From contig CANEUR010000026.1 of NCBI GenBank assembly GCA_947441875.1, forward strand, positions 1 through 9,860: DNA of 9,860 nt, given 5' to 3'. Origin of the DNA: Rickettsiales bacterium (GTDB lineage: Bacteria > Pseudomonadota > Alphaproteobacteria > Rickettsiales > UBA1997). The notes under the pieces were generated by a model. That model searched no databases, was not told the DNA's origin, and saw nothing but the letters and a program-made list of their open reading frames with translations. How positions within the stretch are numbered: the first letter of the stretch is position 1; every line of letters begins with the position of its first letter. The translations under genes and the position numbers were made by a program. Of this stretch, positions 5,799-9,860 are shown piece by piece.

Positions 5799-5875
5799 TT
5801 AAAGAAACTGTTGCACTAATAAATTGGTTTTAATTTTTTGCTATACAACATTTTATGCATGAAACAGTTCTTTAA
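5799..5875. repeat. Long-range imperfect inverted repeat between mdh and ftsI
   Basis: TTAAAGAAACTGTT (5799-5812) and AACAGTTCTTTAA (5863-5875) are complementary apart from a single-base bulge, enclosing 50 nt. It lies just after the mdh stop and before ftsI. No U-tract follows the right arm, so it is not a standard terminator. It could stabilise the mdh 3' end or influence the ftsI leader. Confidence 0.45.
5839..5847 (+). promoter_or_regulatory. Possible extended -10 promoter for ftsI
   Basis: TGC followed by TATACA (5842-5847) gives an extended -10 pattern in the 126-base gap before ftsI. No convincing -35 lies 16-18 nt upstream. A start near 5854 would leave a leader of about 67 nt. A gap this long, against 4 nt or overlaps elsewhere, makes some promoter here plausible. 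Confidence 0.35.
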
Positions 5876-5920
5876 ACAAACAACAAAAGGCTACAGCATC
5901 TTGTTTTTTATAATTAATAA

Positions 5921-7510
5921 ATGAACACAAAACATATTAAGTATTCTAGATTAAGTTTTATTTTTATTGCTATCATTTTGATATTTACTTTTATAATTAT
6001 CAAAATGATAACTCTTGGTTTAAAACAAGATAAAAAAATCAACAATCTCTATAACAATAACAACAAATTAAATTCTAGAGCCGATATTTACGATAGAAAC
6101 GGCATTTTAGTTGCCACCGACTTAAAAACAAAATCTCTGTATCTAAATGCTAATTTAGCAAGAAATACTCAATTCATTGCAAAAACTTTACCAATCATTT
6201 TCAACGATATTTCTGAAAAAGAGTTGCTAAAAAAAATTGTTGATAATAAAAAAAATAAACAACAAATTTTAATTAAAAGAAACCTCACTCCTTCACAAGT
6301 AGAACAAGTAAAAAAACTCGAAATTGCTGGTTTAATTTTTGAAGAAGATCTGATCAGAATTTACCCACAAAAATCAATTGTAAGCCATTATGTAGGTTAC
6401 ACCGATTCCGATCGCAACGGTTTAGCAGGTATTGAAATGCAATACAATAAACAATTACTAAGCAATAAACCAATTTATCTTTCTCTTGATGTGAGAGTGC
6501 AAGATATTTTACATAACGAGCTTATCAAGGCAAAAGAGCAGTTTAAAACTAAAAATGTCGGTGGTTTAGTTTTAAATGTTAATACTGGCGAAATTTTAGC
6601 TCTTTCTTCTTTACCATCTTTTGATCCTAATTTACAAAGCGAAGCCAATCCAGAGCAACGATTTAACATGATAACTGGAGGTGTTTACGAACTTGGCTCG
6701 GTCATGAAGCTTTTTACTAATGCCTTAGCTTTAGAAAAAAAATTAGTCAATTTAAATACCACTTTTTCGGTAAAAGAACCAATAAAATATGGCAGATTCA
6801 CCATTAAAGATCACGATTTTCATCAAGAAATTCTTGATGTCAACCAAATATTCGCCTATTCTTCCAATATTGGCACTATCAAAATTGCCGAAAAATTCGG
6901 CTCCAAGGCTCAGCAAGAATTTTTAACAAAACTTGGCTTTTTAACAAAAATCACTGCCGATTTTCCAGGCCTAGGCAAGCCACTTTATCCCAAAAACTGG
7001 CGAGATATCAATATGTTTACCATCTCTTACGGACATGGCTTAGCAGCCACACCGTTGCATTTTGCAATCGCCGCTTCGGCTATGGTTAATGGAGGCAATT
7101 TACTTTCTCCAATATTCATCAAAAACCAATATAAACTCAACGAAGCAAAAGTCATTAACTTAGAGACTACCGAAAATATTAAAAAAATGTTAAGAAATGT
7201 AGTAGAAAACGGCACAGGCAAATTTGCCAATGTTGAAGGTTATGCAGTTGGTGGCAAAACTGGCACAGCCGATCGAGTAGAAAACGGTAACTATAACGAA
7301 AAACAAACCCTAGCATCTTTTGTTGGCATATTTCCAATCAATAAGCCTCAATATTTAGTTTATATTTTATTCGATCGCCCCAATAATATTTTTAATACCG
7401 CAGGTATGGTTGCAGCTCCTATCGCAGGTAAAATTATTAAAAATATCGCCCCAATTTTAGAGGTGATGCCAGTCTATAATAACAAATCAAATGATAAAAA
7501 ACATGACTAA
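5921..7510 (+). CDS. ftsI: Peptidoglycan D,D-transpeptidase FtsI (PBP3-like, class B)
   Basis: Septal transpeptidase that cross-links peptidoglycan at division, working with FtsW in the inner membrane. Length is 529 residues, at the shorter end of the family (E. coli about 588). A short basic cytoplasmic tail is followed by one transmembrane segment (about 11-31), an Asn/Lys-rich linker, and the class B start motif RADIYDRNG (53-61). The pedestal domain spans roughly 60-180. The transpeptidase domain has the SxxK nucleophile in GSVMK (Ser260, Lys263), the SxN motif in YSSNIG (Ser314, Asn316) and KTG (446-448) in GGKTGTA. All catalytic residues are present. It heads the ftsI-coaD-ELM1 set and overlaps coaD by 8 nt. 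Class B PBP2 (MrdA) is an alternative, but the short pedestal region and RADIYDRNG context favour FtsI. Confidence 0.9.
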   Translation: MNTKHIKYSRLSFIFIAIILIFTFIIIKMITLGLKQDKKINNLYNNNNKLNSRADIYDRNGILVATDLKTKSLYLNANLARNTQFIAKTLPIIFNDISEKELLKKIVDNKKNKQQILIKRNLTPSQVEQVKKLEIAGLIFEEDLIRIYPQKSIVSHYVGYTDSDRNGLAGIEMQYNKQLLSNKPIYLSLDVRVQDILHNELIKAKEQFKTKNVGGLVLNVNTGEILALSSLPSFDPNLQSEANPEQRFNMITGGVYELGSVMKLFTNALALEKKLVNLNTTFSVKEPIKYGRFTIKDHDFHQEILDVNQIFAYSSNIGTIKIAEKFGSKAQQEFLTKLGFLTKITADFPGLGKPLYPKNWRDINMFTISYGHGLAATPLHFAIAASAMVNGGNLLSPIFIKNQYKLNEAKVINLETTENIKKMLRNVVENGTGKFANVEGYAVGGKTGTADRVENGNYNEKQTLASFVGIFPINKPQYLVYILFDRPNNIFNTAGMVAAPIAGKIIKNIAPILEVMPVYNNKSNDKKHD

Positions 7511-7997
7511 TAAAATCGCTATTTATCCAGGTAGTTTTGATCCTATCACTTTTGGACATCTCGATATTATTATTAGAGCCAGTGCAATATTTGAAAAACT
7601 TATTGTAGGAGTTGCTTATGATAATGTTAAAAATTCACTTTTTTCGGTTCAAGAAAGAATAAATCTTATTCAATACGAAATTAATCATCATAATCTTAAC
7701 GAAAAAGTTTCTACCACTTCTTTTGGCGGTTTGTTGGTTGATTTTGCCAAGCAAAACCAAGCAATAGCAATTGTTAGAGGCTTAAGGGCAGTATCTGATT
7801 TCGAATACGAATTTCAAATGTTTGGCATGAATTCTACTCTTAACGCTAATATTCAAACTATTTTTTTACCTGCATCAAAAAATCATCATTTTACCGCTTC
7901 TAGATTTGTGAAAGAAGTTGCTCGACTTGGTGGCGAAACTGGCGAATTTGTTTCACAAAATGTTGCTATGCAATTACAAAAAAAATATGCAAAATAA
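7503..7997 (+). CDS. coaD: Pantetheine-phosphate adenylyltransferase
   Basis: Transfers AMP from ATP to 4'-phosphopantetheine to form dephospho-CoA, the fourth step of coenzyme A synthesis. Length is 164 residues, normal for CoaD. The N-terminus IAIYPGSFDPITFGHLD has the nucleotidyltransferase T/HxGH motif as T16-F-G-H19. RGLRAVSDFEYEFQM (92-106) and the ATP-binding region SRFVKEVARLGG (133-144) are CoaD signatures. I chose ATG 7503 because it places the conserved AIYPGSFDP about five residues in, as usual, and overlaps ftsI by 8 nt (ATGACTAA), the same spacing as plsC-tmk. An ATG at 7491 would add four residues. It overlaps the next gene by 11 nt. Confidence 0.95.
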   Translation: MTNKIAIYPGSFDPITFGHLDIIIRASAIFEKLIVGVAYDNVKNSLFSVQERINLIQYEINHHNLNEKVSTTSFGGLLVDFAKQNQAIAIVRGLRAVSDFEYEFQMFGMNSTLNANIQTIFLPASKNHHFTASRFVKEVARLGGETGEFVSQNVAMQLQKKYAK

Positions 7998-8970
7998 ACC
8001 AGAAATTTGGCTATTGCTCGACAATCGGCCCGGAACCTCTAGCCAAGCTATTGCTTTGGCAAATTATAGCAAGATGATACAACATAAATTTCATCTTGAT
8101 TATAATTATTTAGCCAATCTACCTAACTCAACTTTTAGCATTGATTACTGTTTGTTTTTCTTAAAAAATCAGTATATTTTTCAAAACTTAAGTTATTTTC
8201 CGTCTTATATTATTTCTGCTGGCAGAAGAGGGGCAATTTTTGCTTTATATCTACAAAAACAAGCTAAAAAAAAAGGTTTTGCTACACCAAAAATAATTCA
8301 AATTATGCATCCGCAGCTTCCGCTTCATCTCTTTGATTGGATAGTATTGCCAGAACACGACCAAAAACCAAATCTACCACAAAATGTTTTGTTTAGTTTA
8401 GGTGGCTTGGCTAATTTTGATGCCGCAAAAATTGGCAATATTAGTTTTGACAATACTTTTCTTGCTAAAATTAACCAAAATCAACCAACTATCGCTCTTT
8501 TAATAGGCGGATCATTTGCCAAAAAACAAAATTTTTCATTAGAAATTTTTTTACAGCTCTATCGGCAAATATCTGGCATTACCAACAAAATGGAGGCTCA
8601 GCTAATTGTTTTAAACAGCAAAAGAACCGATTCTGTTATTAATAATTTTTTACAACAACAAACAAATATTATTTTTCATAATTGGCACCAAAGTGGCAGT
8701 GATTATTATTTACAAACCCTTGCTTTGGCAAATTTTTTAGTTATTACTGGCGATTCTGTTTCGATGATCTCTGAAAGCCTCTCTACTGGCAAGCCTGTTT
8801 ATATTTTTAGCCACAAGCAAATTGTTAAAAACAAGCATCATTTATTTCATCAGCAATTACAACAAAAAAATTTAGCTCAAATACTTTTACCAAATCAAAC
8901 AAGCCTTACTAAATACAGTTATTTACCACTAAACGAAGCTCACAGATTATCAAAAATTATTTTTAAATAA
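7987..8970 (+). CDS. ELM1/DUF1022-family protein
   Basis: A 327-residue soluble protein of the family named for plant ELM1, a mitochondrial fission factor; the bacterial role is not established. The fold is thought to resemble GT-B glycosyltransferases, so a sugar-transfer role near the envelope is possible but unproven. Visible family features are WLLLDNRPGTSSQ (8-20), SAGRRGAIFAL (78-88), QIMHPQLPLHLFDWIVLPEHD (105-125, first and last strands of the first domain), ALLIGGSF (170-177) and, in the C-terminal half, ITGDSVSMISESLSTGKPVY (253-272), a sequence typical of nucleotide-sugar binding sites. I chose ATG 7987, which overlaps coaD by 11 nt. An upstream in-frame ATG at 7918 would add 23 residues read through coaD in another frame and is unlikely. 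It is the last gene of the ftsI set. Confidence 0.85.
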   Translation: MQNKPEIWLLLDNRPGTSSQAIALANYSKMIQHKFHLDYNYLANLPNSTFSIDYCLFFLKNQYIFQNLSYFPSYIISAGRRGAIFALYLQKQAKKKGFATPKIIQIMHPQLPLHLFDWIVLPEHDQKPNLPQNVLFSLGGLANFDAAKIGNISFDNTFLAKINQNQPTIALLIGGSFAKKQNFSLEIFLQLYRQISGITNKMEAQLIVLNSKRTDSVINNFLQQQTNIIFHNWHQSGSDYYLQTLALANFLVITGDSVSMISESLSTGKPVYIFSHKQIVKNKHHLFHQQLQQKNLAQILLPNQTSLTKYSYLPLNEAHRLSKIIFK

Positions 8971-9024
8971 TATGGCATTTCAATTTTTTAATATTTTATC
9001 AATTTAATTCTACATAGTTAAATA

Positions 9025-9684
9025 CTAATGACAGCATTCCTTATTATTTGGAACACAAGATTGTGCACCATACCCAGTCACACTATTAGTAGGTGTTTCT
9101 CTTCTGCTACAAAATGACGATACCCATCCTTTGAAGTTAGCAAAATCTTTCCTCATTAAGGCCATTTTATCAGTTTCTTCTTTCTTCAATTCATTAACAT
9201 CGTCATTAATAAACTCAATTTCTGCTTGCAGATTTTTGTTTTTAGCTACTAGTGATTTATTTCTATAATATGCATATATTCCAGCTACTACAGTAGCAAC
9301 CCCTACAACAGCAACCCCAGCTCCAGCAGAAGCGGCACTAAGAACTGTTGTTGCAACTACGGCTCCCACAATACCTAATGCCATATAAAGAGATGCAAAT
9401 GCACTATATCCCACTGCTTTACGACGAGTTAAAACCTGTTTTTGTTGATTTCTGGCAATCGCATCTTTAGTAGTTGTGTTAAAAAGCCTTTTAAGTTCTG
9501 TAAGCTTTTCATCATTAGATAGTTCAGGTTTATTTAAACAATCGCTCAGTTTATCATTAGGAATACGAGAAGCAAGTAATGTCGCTTTCTCTCTTTTGAC
9601 ATTATCATCAATACTATTATTAGGAAATAGTTGAACAATTTTTTCAATAATTGCTTGTGTATCGACAAGAAATTCATTTGACAT
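9025..9684 (-). CDS. Orphan protein with bilobed membrane segment, possible Inc-like effector
   Basis: A 219-residue protein of no family I recognise. It has no N-terminal signal peptide. Residues 1-90 are hydrophilic, charged and probably helical. Two hydrophobic segments follow, about 94-117 and 120-140, rich in Ala, Gly and Val and separated by a very short turn (SAASAGAG). A charged, likely coiled-coil stretch runs over 143-180. The tail is Cys-rich and polar, ending CVPNNKECCH, with Cys at 192, 210, 217 and 218. A closely paired hydrophobic hairpin next to coiled coil is the layout of chlamydial Inc proteins and of some Rickettsiales secreted membrane proteins. That is an architectural analogy, not homology. 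Local GC is higher than in neighbours (25/60 and 32/60 in two rows counted), partly from Ala/Gly codons. It converges with the ELM1-like gene and looks monocistronic. Confidence 0.75.
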   Translation of the reverse strand: MSNEFLVDTQAIIEKIVQLFPNNSIDDNVKREKATLLASRIPNDKLSDCLNKPELSNDEKLTELKRLFNTTTKDAIARNQQKQVLTRRKAVGYSAFASLYMALGIVGAVVATTVLSAASAGAGVAVVGVATVVAGIYAYYRNKSLVAKNKNLQAEIEFINDDVNELKKEETDKMALMRKDFANFKGWVSSFCSRRETPTNSVTGYGAQSCVPNNKECCH

Positions 9685-9740
9685 AAATTAAAAAATTTTA
9701 AGTTAATTAAATTAGGGTCTAGACAATTTTAGTTGATTTT

Positions 9741-9768
9741 AGTATCTGCTAAAGCCATAATTTGTCTA
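9741..9768 (-). promoter_or_regulatory. Possible promoter for the orphan membrane protein
   Basis: On the minus strand TAGACA (9763-9768, 5 of 6 to TTGACA) is followed after 16 nt by GATACT (9741-9746, 4 of 6 to TATAAT). Transcription would start near 9734, about 50 nt before the ATG at 9684. The -35 also forms the outer arm of a 7-bp inverted repeat (TAGACAA 9720-9726, TTGTCTA 9762-9768). The rest of 9685-9860 shows no supported gene. Confidence 0.3.
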
Positions 9769-9860
9769 TGCAAAACAAGTATATAAAACATTCCCATATT
9801 TCTGAGAAGAAATTTAGAGAAATTTTGAGATATTTTTGTTGTGATGAAACTGCTAATAAA

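Noticed and set aside
5855..5875. Six-codon mini-ORF (MHETVL) in the ftsI leader
   Set aside because: It has no ribosome binding site or regulatory codon run, and it coincides with the right arm of the inverted repeat. Likely chance.
6475..6669. Antisense frame within ftsI
   Set aside because: It lies opposite the conserved FtsI transpeptidase region, whose reading is certain.
7027..7230. Second antisense frame within ftsI
   Set aside because: It is opposite the conserved C-terminal transpeptidase domain, with no recognisable protein features.
9844..9860. ATG near the right edge that could start a plus-strand gene (MKLLI)
   Set aside because: Only five codons are visible, which is too little to support a gene call.

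Overview
The window reads as chromosomal DNA of an AT-rich alphaproteobacterium with a reduced, probably host-associated genome (Rickettsiales or Holosporales type). This is inferred from the low GC content, short intergenic gaps, overlapping genes, lack of Shine-Dalgarno motifs, an ELM1/DUF1022-family gene, a cyclophilin carrying a signal peptide, and a possible Inc-like membrane protein. TGA is used as stop (murD, tmk), so the code looks standard. I see no phage, insertion sequence, CRISPR array or transfer machinery.

Left part, minus strand, read from about 2716 down to 1: a promoter, tRNA-Gly(TCC), tRNA-Tyr(GTA), an exported cyclophilin-type peptidyl-prolyl isomerase, tRNA-Ser(GGA), murD, and the start of an unrecognised membrane protein cut by the window edge. 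The whole run could be one mixed tRNA-mRNA transcript, with the two mRNAs released by tRNA 3' processing only 34 nt (ppi) and 15 nt (murD) before their start codons.

Middle (2663-2942): a 280-base divergent intergenic region holding promoters for both directions, a perfect 17-bp inverted repeat laid over the plus-strand promoter, and a leader hairpin. It drives a small exported Ala/Pro/Lys-rich protein made of six 9-residue repeats, closed by a clear intrinsic terminator at 3335-3378.

Right part, plus strand: tRNA-Thr(TGT), then plsC, tmk and mdh (phospholipid synthesis, dTTP synthesis, TCA cycle), then after a 126-base gap ftsI, coaD and an ELM1-like gene (septal peptidoglycan synthesis, coenzyme A synthesis, and a putative glycosyltransferase-like protein). 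Genes within each set are separated by at most 4 nt or overlap by 8-11 nt, which suggests translational coupling. murD and ftsI together show the organism probably keeps peptidoglycan synthesis for division, but neither sits in a classical dcw cluster here.

Far right, convergent on the minus strand: a 219-residue orphan with a paired hydrophobic segment, a charged helical region and a Cys-rich tail. Its layout resembles bilobed Inc-type inclusion membrane proteins. It is the best candidate for a lineage-specific host-interaction gene, though this rests on architecture only. Most of the window is ordinary housekeeping. The points worth a second look are the palindrome-covered promoter with its repeat protein, the orphan membrane protein, and the tRNA-linked mRNAs.
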